DNA from: Struthio camelus | Lineage: Eukaryota > Chordata > Aves > Struthioniformes > Struthionidae | Assembly: GCF_040807025.1 (NCBI RefSeq) | Contig: NC_090982.1 | Coordinates: forward strand, 88,475,463 to 88,539,462 | Reading direction: 5' to 3' | DNA: 64,000 nt | Shown: positions 25,501-38,800 of the stretch, in pieces | Layout: every line of letters starts with the position of its first letter | How positions within the stretch are numbered: position 1 is the first letter of the stretch | The notes under the pieces: generated by a model | Database searches by the model: none | What the model saw: only the letters and a program-made list of their open reading frames with translations | Told to the model about the DNA's origin: nothing | Position numbers and translations under genes: made by a program

Positions 25501-28500
25501 TGAGTCTTGATGGTGGCAGTGGAGGTAGAGGGGAGCGCAGGGGAGCAACCGTGCATCCATACCATTTACACAGCATTGCAATTGCTTATTGTACATCTCT
25601 CTCTCCTTCCACTACACCTCTTCCCCCATTCACTGCTGAGAGGGAATTTTTTTTTCCTTATCTCCTCATTCAACATGCTCATGTTATGCAATTCTTCAAG
25701 AAGAAAACTTTATTGGTGATTTAAAAATCAAGATAAGAAAACCAATCTGCAGGTAAAGGCCACAGGAAAAGAGAAACCACAGACATTTTTTGGTCCTAAA
25801 CCACTTACACAACACATTGGCATCAAGCAGGGGAGTACTCTCCTTAATTCTCAAACAAGTATTTCTATTGAAGTAAAGTACAGAAGAAAATCATCTGAAT
25901 TTTCACTACACTCAAAAACGAATAGCAAAAAAGAAAACACTTTATCGAGAAATATCCAAGTAGAAAAGGCCCTACACCAAAGGTTCAGCCAGAAAAAAGG
26001 AACGCATTTGGTGTGATGGAGCCAAAACTTTAAGAAGTCTAGAAGCAATAGTTAAGATGCACAGAATGCACTTGGGTTCATGCCAAACTAAGCTAGGAAT
26101 TAAACTTAGTATCAGATATTCTCCTTATGTTCCTCAACACATGTGAATTATACTACACAAAATCTTGATACTTGAGGCAGTACTTCAGTATTTTATTGGC
26201 ACATCTCAAAAGTACTCTTCTAAATTCAGTCATAAACTTGCTGCTAAAGCAAAAGGCTGTGCAACTTCCGCAAAACTTGAGTTTGTCACAGGTTAAGGTA
26301 TTAATCCTTTGAATAGAGCAAATCTTCCCTCATTTTGAGTTTTACTTCTGATATTTCTTGCACTTTCAAAGTATTCTTAAGTCAGGTCCCCTTTCTCCAG
26401 GTGCCTTCGCAACATATTGGACAAATATAGACGACACCTAAAAAAGCACTGCCCACAGAAGCAGCTATGCTAGTTCAGTCAACATAAAATCCCCTTGCCT
26501 CAAATTTAACCAGCCAGCAGCATTTGTCTTCAAGCTAAGTCTTTATAAAATATACATAGAGAAACGTTATGGAAAAACAACCACGAGTTCTTGAGCTACA
26601 GATTCCACTACCGTACTGAGTCCGTTTCATTGGTTTCAGTTCTGCAAAGCCAACGGAAGAACACCGTGCACTCGCTTCCCCTTCTGCATCGCATCTGACA
26701 GGCTCCATTTCCTCCTCACCACATTTGCAAGAGGATGCGTCACCGTTGTAAGTGCAGGTCTCCTACTGCCTAGGAAATGCTATGAAGTAGCCCAAACTAA
26801 ATGACAACATAACAGCAATAGGAAAGTGGTAGCACTTATTTCAACGTGGTATTTTGAAGGAATTGGACAGATCAAATATATACTTCCTTGTCCATGAGTG
26901 TTTTTCAGGTCATAGCTTTTAACCATTATTACCTTTATCCTTTCTTCATCAATTTAGGAACCAAATGTTATTTAGAGGTTACTTCTTTATTATCTAAAAC
27001 TCGTATCAGAAATAAAAACAATGAGGACTATAACATCTAAATAACTTCTCTAGTGCTGTATTTGCTGTCTAGCAGTCTTTAGATCAAGTCCAGCAGTTTT
27101 CTGGTAACATACACTTATTAATCTCAACACAGAACTAAAATAAAGGATGCTCTTAAGACAAGCCCCCATCACAGGCTCCTAACATACAATACCTACCAGC
27201 AATTCAAATACCCCTTCTCAGTATTTTAATGCATCCACATAGGAGTGTTTTAAACTGTGATATTCTATGGAATCACACCACAAAAATTACTATATGCAGC
27301 CCCCAGCCCGATAGCCTAGCCATCGATACAAGTCAGTCTGTAGAAACTCCAGGATTAGATGATCTAAAGAGCCTTTTGGCACTTAAAATAAACTAAGCAA
27401 GACAATCCTCTCAACACCAGCTTCACCATCTCTGAAGGAAGTGAGAAAAGGTCCCAGCTAAGAAAGTATCTTTTAAGCTAACAGATCAAGCTAGGATGCT
27501 TGCTACAAAATAGATACCTACCTATGAATTTTCACTAAACTCAGTATTTCACTACAAGTTCAATAGATCAACCTTTGCTTAAAACAATATAGCAAGGGTA
27601 GGAGGGTGAAGAGGGAGAAAGGGATAAGACTGCTTGTAAAGCTATGCCAGACCTTGCTTATGCATCCAAGTCTGTACACCTGATTTTTACACACACCTCA
27701 CCTCAGTAACATTTCTGAGCAGTATAGCAGCTTATTCCACCTTCTTACCTTCAAACAACATCAGTTACAGTGTGCACGGGTGTGAATACACATATGTCCA
27801 TAAAAAGAGCAAACAGAGCAAAAAAAAAGATTTAAACTAAAGGCAGTGAACGTTAGTAATCTGTAACTTGGATTAGCAATAAATTTTAATTTACGGGCAC
27901 AGCCTTTGAATCATTTGATTACAAGAAGCATTATGGCTTCCCTTTCGGGAATCCTGTTAAACTATGAAACGGGTAACTCAACATTAACTTCTCCATTAAG
28001 AAATGAACTCAGTAACATGAGCACTTGCATTGCATGCGTTCGGGTCGTGAAGGAGATAGATGCATGCACACCTGGGAACATTATTTAAAGGTAACATCAT
28101 TTGGACAGTACCACATCATAACTTCAGTTTCGTTATTTTAGGCTTCTTGTGCATAATTTTACCCCTTTCCATTAAGGGAAACATGTAACAGTTACCTCTA
28201 AACATTTATTTAAATCTATTCACATAGTATCATTATGGAAGGTATGCATCATGCAACCAATGGAATCACAAGATCTCATAAACAATATAAATTTGACTAA
28301 TCTTTTACAAAGATGAGAATCGCTGAGTTATCAAATTCCCTCTGGTATAAATATTATGAGGTAAGCAATACTTAAGATGAGGCACTTAAACAATAACCCA
28401 AACGGTAGTTAGTGTACAAAATTATAAACAGGAACAGTTATTCATATTGCCCACAATTATTTAAAAATGATTTTATATTCTATATACAGTGCCGTACATG

Positions 28501-29604
28501 CCTTATATCCCCCACTGAAGCAAACCATTAAGGAAGTAGGAAAGAAATCAAGTCGTCATCACATGCCCTTAGATGCAAGCATACAGGTAGATGAGTACAC
28601 TGGCGTTTGTAGCGATGTAGTAAAAAGAGTGTCTAGAAAAACATTCTTTTTGTGAGGCAATCTCCAGTTTTCTGTTGGGGGGAAATAGTGATGCTAACAG
28701 AAAGTTAACTTGGTATTAACGTACAAATCTGCCAAGCCACAAAAGAAGGACCCTACTGTGTTTAAGGAAGGAATGCCAATTAGGACAGGATTTAAGCCTT
28801 AGCGGGATTTATAGTAATTACAAATGTAACAAATTTAACTTTACAAAGAAATTAATTATGTCAATTAAAATACTTAGTAAATTTTACTGGGAATTTATAT
28901 AGTATTATATATGGTGCTGATCAATGCCCAATTTATTAAAATTACCTAGGGCACATTTCCAAGAAAATGTACCAAAGCAGCATAGGAATTCCAATTAAGA
29001 TGTGAAACTAATATTTACAGTAAGCACTTCCTTATCAAGATGCAGAGAAAGGAAAAAACCCAATAAAAGAAATAAGGAATTAAAATTTGGGGGGGCGGGG
29101 GGGCACAGATGTTTATTCATCCCCATAACTGCACAGCTTGCTAGAGTCTGCCTGGGAAACAAGATCAGTATTTTTTAACGACGTTAAACAAACAAAATTT
29201 TCCAAAAGACTCAAGAGTTCTCAATGCTGAAAAGCTTATACCAGCATGCTGTCTGCAACAAATCTGCAAGTTAATGGAGCAGAAACTTAAAATATGCTTC
29301 CTCATCCTATGCTTTTAAGAAGGGGGCAGGGACTTCCAGAATGGGTGAAGTTATTCCTGTCTGAGAACTTTATTTTGTGGGGGCAATGATCCTAATTTCA
29401 CCCAGTCTTATAACAAAGCAGCTCTGAATTTTATTTTTAAAAGGCCCGTGAACAAGCCATCTTTTTAATTTATATTTGATATTTTAAACTCCTTAAACAA
29501 ATGCAAGCTACATTATGACTTCTGTTTCTTAAGATAAGCCAGTCTAGTTTTGAAGTTTAAATGGAACAATGAAAGAGCCACAGTTGCTAGAATAACAAAA
29601 TTAA
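25501..29604. other. CpG-poor sequence just beyond the TXNL1 3' end
   Basis: AT-rich and complex, with no recognisable gene, CR1 or RNA. It may include distal TXNL1 3' UTR, since further AATAAA hexamers occur in the gene sense (about 29,371 and 29,111). A G-rich run lies at about 29,089-29,103. Confidence 0.5.
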
Positions 29605-29828
29605 ACTTGGCAAAAGTAATGAATTTTATTTACAAATACATGTACCAGGATTACAACAGAAACACACTAGAGAAACTCCATCTCAACAAAAGCAATGATT
29701 TATTGGTAATGTTATTAATCGAAACAGATTGACAGTCTCTGGCTATGGTCAAGCAATTATCCAGGAGTCGTAGATAAAAGTGAAGATCTCATCTGATTGC
29801 TATAAGGCCTTCCAGTGTCTTTAGCATC
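29605..29828 (-). other. TXNL1: TXNL1 proximal 3' UTR with candidate polyadenylation signals
   Basis: Downstream of the stop codon, two AATAAA hexamers occur in the gene sense at plus-strand 29699-29704 and 29625-29630. The first is followed by a T/GT-rich stretch suitable as a downstream element. Further AATAAA hexamers occur at about 29,371 and 29,111, so a longer 3' UTR is possible. The end drawn here is only a guess from the proximal signals. Confidence 0.45.
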
Positions 29829-29858
29829 CTAGTGGCTCTCTCCTTTTTTGCCAACTAC
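29829..29858 (-). CDS. TXNL1: TXNL1 coding exon 8 (aa 281-289 and stop)
   Basis: The acceptor TTTTATCAG is followed by nine codons, VVGKKGESH, and TAG (plus-strand 29829-29831). This is the exact C-terminal tail known for vertebrate TXNL1. The coding part is only 30 nt, and the exon continues as 3' UTR. Intron 7 is about 6.8 kb. Confidence 0.96.
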   Translation of the reverse strand, partial: VVGKKGESH

Positions 29859-32800
29859 CTGATAAAAGAAAAACACAAATCAGAAAATAATTATGAATGT
29901 TTAACTGAAAACGTCTTGCCAAATTTTTTTTTTTTTTAAAGTAAGCCTTGATACAAATAAGAGCTACTGGATTCGCAACTAAATTAATGCATTTAAGCAT
30001 GCATTGTAGCACCTGCAGAAGAAGGAGCTGTAAACCCCTCTAAAGAATTAAGAGGGATGTGGGAGACACAAGGAACTCCCACCTTCAGCATTAATCCAGC
30101 TAGCAAAGCATCAATCTCATTTTGAGAGGAGTTAGGAGACAGTAACAGCAACAGAACAGCCCACACTATTAAGAATATACGTAAGTTACATACCACACAT
30201 CCAACCTTAATGTGCTACATAAAATACTAGAAGGGGAGGAGGACCACTGGGTGCTCAAATTTAAGTCTGTTCATTTCCCTTGGCCTCGTGCCCTTGCTAC
30301 CTACCTCACTGAGAACATTTACCTTATAATGCAGTTTAAGCCTAAAAAGAAATCTAGGAGTCACTTGCTTTTCAGTAACTTCCTTGTCAAAGCAATATTC
30401 CTTACCAAGGCTCCTTCCAGCCCCCAATTCTGTGAATTCCACCTGGAATCAGAGTCAGTTTGGTACTTTGCTTTCCAGAAAGGACCACCACTGCCATCAA
30501 ACTTTGGTGAGCAGGCTTGCCCGCCAACAGCAAATACAACTCTATCACTCTACCTGTGGCCATGCAGGTTTACAATTTAAAATTAATATAGTTCATACAG
30601 GAAGGGTATCCTGTCCCCTTCATTAAGATAACTGAACACAAGACATGGGGCAGAAAGTAATGCCATTTTAGTCACACTTCAGAAAAGGTTTAGGCTTAAT
30701 TCTGTGCTCTTGGAGACCATAGAAAAGACCCATTTAGGTCAAATCAAACTATAAAGAAAGTTTTTAAATTTAAGCTTGAGAATTGCAAGGGAGACCTTGG
30801 GCAAGGCACTGATTCCCAATTCATTTCCATCTAAATAGAGAGTAGCACTTACCTATCTGACAAGGTGCTGTCAGAATTAGCCGGAACAGACATTTGAGGA
30901 CGTACACTAACGGAACATAGAATTTCCCATTGCTACTCATAATAATGCTGAAATCTGAGGAGTAAGACGTTCCTTGTATTCTAACAAATTGATTCATATG
31001 GCAAAATGTGTTAAGGATTAATTTCCTCTGCAGGTAAGTGACAATATACCACACAAGATTCATACAGTCAATACTGAAAGACTAGGGCACGGTGGGGGAG
31101 ACACCCAAAAAACAACCCTAACTACGCAAGCCTCATGGACCCACTGGAAGTACTCTTACTGATCCTTCCCCTTTCTCTGATTCTTATCAAAATTCAAGAG
31201 GGAAAGTTTTCCATTGTTCAGCTGCTGTTGGTGATCTCAGTTCTCACCTTTGCAAAGTAATTGAGATCTATTGACGAAAAGCACTTTTAAAGACAGTTTT
31301 CACCTGTACAGAGCCCTTAACCAGGAGCATTTTCACCAAGGCATAAATTTAACCTAATGCTTAGGGTCAGGAAAATTCCAATTTGACAACATGAGGAAGG
31401 AAAAAAAAAAATCAGAAGTCCAATCACTTGCATTAAGATTCAATTAATCAAGTTAAAAATACAGTTAAACTTGACATGGAGCAATATTTATTCTTCAGGT
31501 GTTTCAAAAGCAAACTGTGTTCAGATTAAGCAAAAACAATTAACACATTAAAGATTAGATGTTAGCAAGTGTTCAACATCAATGAAAAGTATTGCTATAC
31601 CAGTCTGTGGTGGAAATTGACAACTCGCCCATGTGTATTATCTGTAAAAATTAATCATGCTGATATGGATATTTTGTCACCAGAGGTCAAAGCAGCTCAT
31701 TTTCTGATCACCCCACTCCACCTTCCCAAACAGAAAATGCCTACATAAACTTAAACTGAAAAAGTTATCTCTATTCTTTGCTCAGAAATAAATTCATCTT
31801 CCTTCTGTTTACAGGAGGAACCAGCATTTAGTATGCCCTAAGACACTGATAACAGCTTGCAATTCTGACAAAGTACAAGAAAGTTTTGATGCTTTTCTTA
31901 AATGCACTTCCCCAAGCATCAGTCCACAAGCCTGACAGTGACAACAAAAACAAAACAACAAAACAGAAAAAACAAAAAAAACACAAGCCACCCATTGGTT
32001 CCTCATAAACGGTAGGACTGGAAACATCATTTTACCACTGAGCATTCTAGAGCAGATTGCTCCTTAAAGTTTAGTTTCTTTTTATTTAAAGGGGCCAAAC
32101 AACTAAAATTAGATGCTGCTGGAGAACCCTCAGCAGGTCCTGCACAAAGGTTCACCTCACTCACTGTGTCTGCAGCAAGGAGGTGCCCAGCGCTACTACT
32201 CGTGGGACAATTGAGAGTGCTTTGCTGCCCTAACATTATGGCTTGCGTGGTACTTATTGAAGGATCCTACACCAAAGACGGGTGGCTAAGCCCTAATAAG
32301 ATATTAAAAACAAACAAACAAAAAAACCCAATCCTTGGTAAAGCATTCCACAAACCATTTCAAACAGCTTAACAAAATTCAATACAGACTGAAGAATGAG
32401 TTACAGAAAACAGCGTGTAAAAGTGTTTTACGGTATGCCTTTAAAGTGTCTAGTTAGGAGTATGAGAAGACAGAAAAATTTGGTAAGACTGAAAGGAAGA
32501 GGTAAGTGTTTAAAGTGAGATTTGGAAAAAGATGAATTGATGAGTCAGAAGGTAGAGAAGGCTGTTCCGGATGGCAGAAGGTGCAGAGAAGAAGGCTCTC
32601 GCATCAGTGCTGAGATTGTGGAAAGGGTGAAAGACATGCTAGATGAGCACAGGGAGCAAGAGAGGGAGTAGCACCAGACCAGATCAATCTTATTATTACT
32701 TTTTTAATTTCTTCTGCATTTTTAGTTCTTTAGGGATGGGAAGTTAAGCTGAAAAACAAACAAACAAAACGTTACAAGAAAAAGAGAAGCAGCACAGAGT

Positions 32801-35800
32801 GCAAATAGGCAGTTTTGAGTAAAAGAAAGCCATCATTCAAGAGGGGACAAAGACACCCCACAACCTGTCCACATTCATCTGTGCCCCCACCTCAGAACTG
32901 AGCAGCAACATCCATTGTATTTGTTAATACCAGACATAAAAATCTTACTGAACATCAATTAAGAGTTGCCATGCTCTTCTAAAACAAATAAAAGTATGTC
33001 TAGAAATTAACCACAAGATTCACAGGAATCTACCTAAGACTGAATTATCAGTCTATGGGGGGTGGGGGAGGGAGGAATCACACACACACACCTTGTGCCT
33101 TTACTCAATACTTTCAGTGGCCTGCCCAACTTAGTAATTTGATTAAGAATTGTCTTTGAGCAAAAGACAATCTCAAAGGCAGTCTACTACTTTACGGTAG
33201 TAAAGTAATTTGCGTTATAACTTGTGTCTTAAATCAGGCTCTAGGTGGCCAAGAAACAGGAGAAATGTTTCTAGTGTTAAGGATAACCCCTCCCCTCTCT
33301 TTTTTTTTTAAAAAATGAAAACCATATGCCTTCAAAACAAGTTTTTCCAAAAGCATTTCAGAAGATATTAAATATGCATGGCAATGTAAAATTCAAAAGA
33401 GTCTTCTGCTGTTTAGGACTCCTTCATTTAAATAGGACAAAGATCTTAGATCTCTCCCCACTACTCTGTACGCTTAACTCACCGCACAGCAGCCATTTCC
33501 ATGTAAGATACTATTTTTGTTGTTTCCCCCTTCTCTGCTCCTGGAATGTTACGGAAATTCCCAAAACTTTCCTCCTCCCCAGATGTTAAAACCCAAGCTG
33601 TGAAAGGAGTAGACTACACACAGTGTATAAAAAAAGTTTAAAAGTAGCTTTTTGCAACCTTATTCACTGAATCCAGCGATAGCAACTACATACATGTCAA
33701 AATTAACTTGAGGCAAAAACTACTACTGAAGGACCTTAACTAGACCTGCTTAGCACTTCTGCTATTACTCACAGTAGATGAAATTCAGCTTCACATTCGA
33801 TAGTCTCAATACTGGAAATAATACCTCATTTATATTAAAATGCATGAACTGACTTCCTGATCAAGAGGAGGTGTTTTTTCTTACAGCCAGTTGGTGCTAA
33901 CAGAGCACCACACAAGCAAATACGATTTTCCTTGACTGTCTGGAGGACAAGAGTGCTTCAGTTATGCATCTTGATAATCAACTGCTGAGCTGGGAGCTGC
34001 CATAAGAAGGGATGCATTCAGATCCCACCTCAGCTGGGAAGCAAAATACATTAGCCTGATCCTCAGTAGAAGTAGTTTAAACCATTGGCTTTTTACTTTA
34101 AAACTGCACACGTACAGTCAACTGAGTAGTGATGAGATGCATCGTGAGAACATAAGTGAAATCATGTTCACGTTCACTTCTTAATTCAGGCCCTTCAAAT
34201 AAGATAATTAACTGATTCTTACACAAACACTTTTCAAAAACTCAAATTCAAGGAGAAAAAAAATTCCCCTATGTTGTTAATCATGTTGTAGTACAATTTC
34301 TACCATAATGAGAAGAGAAATATGGAGCAGTAGAGAGACAGACTGAGATGAGGCAGTGAGATAGATGAAAGTGGTGAGGAGTAGTGTGGGTAACTACTCA
34401 AGGAGATGAAAAGAAAAATAAGGTTTCCCAGTTAATCTACAGACCTAAAAATAATTAATGCCCAACGCTATATTAAGGTTTCGTAGCTGACAGGATCATT
34501 GGAAGACGGGAAACAAAAGTTAAAATTCCTAAGAGCACTGTAACTCTGCCAGACTACACATCCCATTTGTTATGATAAAATATTTTAACAGCCTAATATT
34601 AAAACTACATGTTCAGGAAGCAAAATAGGAATATTACATATAGTGTCTACAAGTATCTGAACAGAGACACAGTTAGCTACTTCTTAACCCAGTAAGGTAG
34701 GCAACACTCCTATTTAAACCAGTTCTGACAAGCTCCTTACCATCCTGATGTTAAGGTTGCAATGTTAGCCCTGTGTTACTGTTTGGTATATTTAGCTTTC
34801 ACAGGTTTGTTCCCCTCCCCCCTAATTAAATGCATGTCACAAGATAGATGGGCATATTCCCTGATGGTGCTAAGAGATTCACCTGTGAACTTTAAGGAAG
34901 CTGAAACTGTAACTGGCACTTACCAGGCTATATAGCCAGCTTCCAAGCATCCACACTGCATCTAGAACCAAAAGATTTAGACGTTCCCTCAAACTAGAGT
35001 AGGCAGAGATGCTGAGGCCTGGAGACCCACACTATTTAAGTTCTCGTACCACTCTATAAAGACATAGAATCAGAACCACATGTGTGAATTAAAAAACCCT
35101 ACTGGCCAAAAACACACTGACTGGACTTCAGGCTGTTACACAGCAGTGAGCTTTAGGCTAAGGCAGCACTGACAGTACTGAGCAGAACCACATCCACCAC
35201 GTATGTCTGTGTCCACGCAACTTAAACCATCATAGGAGAACACACGTCATGGAGGCTCAAGGTTTCAACCCCGCGCAACATTCCAGAAAACTTTAAATTC
35301 CTTGACAAAGTACTCCCTAGTCAAGACTGTTCAGATATGTTTTTACTGATAAATACAAGGTTGGGTTTAAAGAATGCACTTGTTTCCCCTCGCCCTGCAA
35401 CAATACCAGGATGTACTGCACGTTAATGATGAGATGTTAAAATAGTAACCGCATAAGTCAGAGGGAGACGCCCTACTAACAAAAGTAGTTACAAAATAGC
35501 AGTACAAAACAAAAATCAAAACAAGTAAGTATACTGTAAATGAATTAACACGTTTCTAGTTTTGAGTGAATGGGTGCCGCATTAAAAAGGTCTAGAACTG
35601 ATATCCAATTGATTTTAGTACACTAGAGCAACTTTTTTAGTGACTTCTCTTCAGGTTTCAGGGAAACGCAACAAAATCTGTTTAACTTCTATTAACTTAA
35701 TTACGATCTGCAAAGATCCTGAAGTTGTACACGTAGAAATTTTTAACATCAAGTTTGGACGTTAAAAAAAAATTTCAAGTACATGAAATGTTGGCAAATG

Positions 35801-38800
35801 TTAGTGTTTTTAACCTCTTGAAGTTTTAGGCAGTTGGCATAAGTTGTTCTGTGGTGCTTTCAGTGTTATTGTTGCCTACATAGTAGCTTAGCAGAGATAG
35901 TGTTACAGTCGTATCTGCCTCTGTAAAAGGACTAGTAATTTAGTAAGTTTTAAAGCAGTACATTTTAAAATATTTGCATTAAATTTCCCAGAAGCTGTAA
36001 GTAGCTTTAAAAGTTTCAGTACTTCCAAACCCATTTCACATTCTCAAAAATCAAAAGGAATTGAGAGCACCTTGCTGTTAGGAGCTAGTGGGTCTAAGTC
36101 ATACTATAACAAGTTGTTTGCCTCTTCTTCATTTCCTTTTAAACAAGGAGAGATGTGTTTTAAAAATACCTTGTGACCAAGTATTTTTCAGATCTTCCCA
36201 GTTACTTAAAGTTGCCCCATGGACAAAAATCCTTCACCACAGCAAAAATTAAAAGAAGTCTATTTTGTCTGCGCGCTTGCTTCTCTACTTCCTGAACACC
36301 AGAACACAAGCTTCAAAAATCAAGGCATAAATCTCAAAGCTGTAAAAAAAACATTATCTACAGCGTACAAAATTGAGGGACCTTCAGGTTACAAATACTT
36401 GTTACAGCCATTCTTACCAGTTATTTTTACCAAGTTGATGAATAAAGAACCTGCAAGCAAGTCAAAAGATCTTTAAAATAAAGGAAGATGTATTGTTTTG
36501 GATGCCAAACCTACCTTACCTTAAATTGTGAAATTAGAGTAACAGCCAATTGCATTTGTTCAGGCAGCCCATTTTCAAATAGGTTTAAAAGGTTTAAAAG
36601 ATTGAAATAAAAAAAAAAAAAAAAAAAAAAACCACGAACTCACTCTCTTGAAGTCATTCATATTTGTTGCTTGGACTGGAGTTCCAATAAATGTGAAGTA
36701 CGTAATTCTTGTTGTCTCTTCATCACCATGATTGGACTGGACAAATAACTAAAAAAAAATCCAAAATGCAAGAGTTAAGTAAAAAGTCCATTTCTCAATT
36801 AATGCATAAAATCTATTAGGCTCCCCAAATTTTTGAACTAACCAAACAAGGCTTTCATTTAGAAATACCTTGTTATCCTTCAGAGACACTGTTGTCCACT
36901 TACTTTAAATAATTATATAGGATACTACTACTTTTGAAGAAATTTGTTAAGGGAAAAAAATATATTTCTTGGGTTTTCCCCAGTTTCCACTTCTAATCTG
37001 AGACCTCACACAGCAAATGAAAAACTTTGGATTTAAGAAGTCAAAATTCACTATTCACTTTATTCTGATTTCAAATGAAGTTAAATATTGATTTAACTAT
37101 GTTTGCTGAAACCCACAGGACTACTCATAAACAAACTTCATTGCAATGCCTTTATAATTACGTGTTTTTCACCATGAATATTCAATCTATGATGTTATTT
37201 CAAGGTTTCAAGAAATACCAACCTTCTTTTGAAGTGCAAATTAAGGAATTAAAAATAGATTAGGTCAGTCCTTAGTTAACGCCGGAACCACTACACTTTA
37301 GCAAGCAGACAAATGACATTTTTTTGCATGAAGTATTAGTAGTAAGGAACCTGGACTCAGAAGAGCAATGAGATGTTTGTGGATCTCTCCACACTTTATT
37401 GTGAGCATGGGGAAAGGAGGAATGAGGAAGGCAGCAGGTAGTTGGGTCAGCAGCAAAGAAAAGAGAAAGGAGAGGGAGGACAACAGATGGGCAAGGGAAG
37501 GCATGCATCGCAAGCCCATTCCACAAGCAATAGCAATAACTGCTAAGATGTCATTCCTGTCTCAGAAATTGTCTGTGCTGCAGACCACCAAATGTTGAGG
37601 GTACATATCACTAAATGCTTGCCCTGTATTTACATATTTTTTGTGGCAACATGGGATGCTTGAATACATATGATAAGCTAGACGGATGGCTGATCTAAAC
37701 CAGTACAGACATTCACTCCTCTTCAAGTAACTTTTCACTACAGTTGGAAGACCATGTATTTTCCTATAAAAAGGGGATGCATGGCAAGTCAGGGTTGAAG
37801 TACTGAAAAGCATCACAGAAAAAGTACTTTTTGAACAGGAAAAAAAGAGAAGAGCATGTCAGTAACCAACCTGTTGAACAGAGAATGTGACCTGCCATTT
37901 GTTTAGTGAAATTCTGTCTCAGAAGCAATATTAAAAGTAAATAAGGAGACAAAGACTAAACATCTTTGCTGATTCAGTGGCAAACACCACTGAAGAAGTA
38001 GTAGTGAAGAGAAACACAAAAAGAGAGAAAAAACATACTTAGACCATATGAATTAGAAATATGTATAGAATTAATAACTAAAAACAGATAAGCTAACTAG
38101 GTTAGGAGCCAAAGAAACTTAGCAGCTATGTATATATATAAGGTATGAAGCTGCCACTACCGACATGGAAGTGTTCAATAAATATTTCTGATTATACTTG
38201 GAAGAAAAGCAAAACAATTTACGCATGTGACAGTTGTATCTCCTCCAGCTTATTAGGAACTAAACAGAAGATTTTTATCAGTAGGACACTAAGTGAGTAG
38301 AATTTCTTAACCTGCACTGGAAAGCCGGAAGGCTGACGAGATGTCCAGCCTTCTCATTTTTAGGAAGTCTTAAATACAGCGTTCAGGTTTAGCCAGGAAA
38401 CTAGGAGAGTGCTACTGTGGTGTCCACATCCAAAGAGCGCAAAAAAGTGGAACATCTCGTTAATCACGTTATCATTTGTCTGGCACTTGTACATCAGCCT
38501 GTATAAAGCTGACACAGGATTTTCTTGAAGAACAAATACATAACTTGTACTTGTCAGCACAGCTTTGTGGAACATAAGCCTGTTGACAGATCCCCACTTA
38601 ATTTGGGGGAGGTTAAAGTTGTCATCTAGATTGTAAAGGTAGCTTCATGGACACAACAGACTTGGAAAGGAGTTACTTAGATTCACCAACCATTACATTT
38701 AAAATAATTATCAGTAAAACATGCTAAACGTGAAAGTGGGCAACTGATCTAAAATGCAGTCCAGTTCACATCATGTAGAGCATTTTCTTAGAACAGAAGT

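Larger units (their letters stand above)
29859..36643 (-). other. TXNL1: TXNL1 intron 7 (6.8 kb)
   Basis: CpG-poor, no LINE fragment recognised. It holds an A/C-rich low-complexity tract at about 31,947-31,985, a short CA run at 33,079-33,091, an inverted repeat at 33,188-33,207 and an A23 run at 36,609-36,631. Confidence 0.85.
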
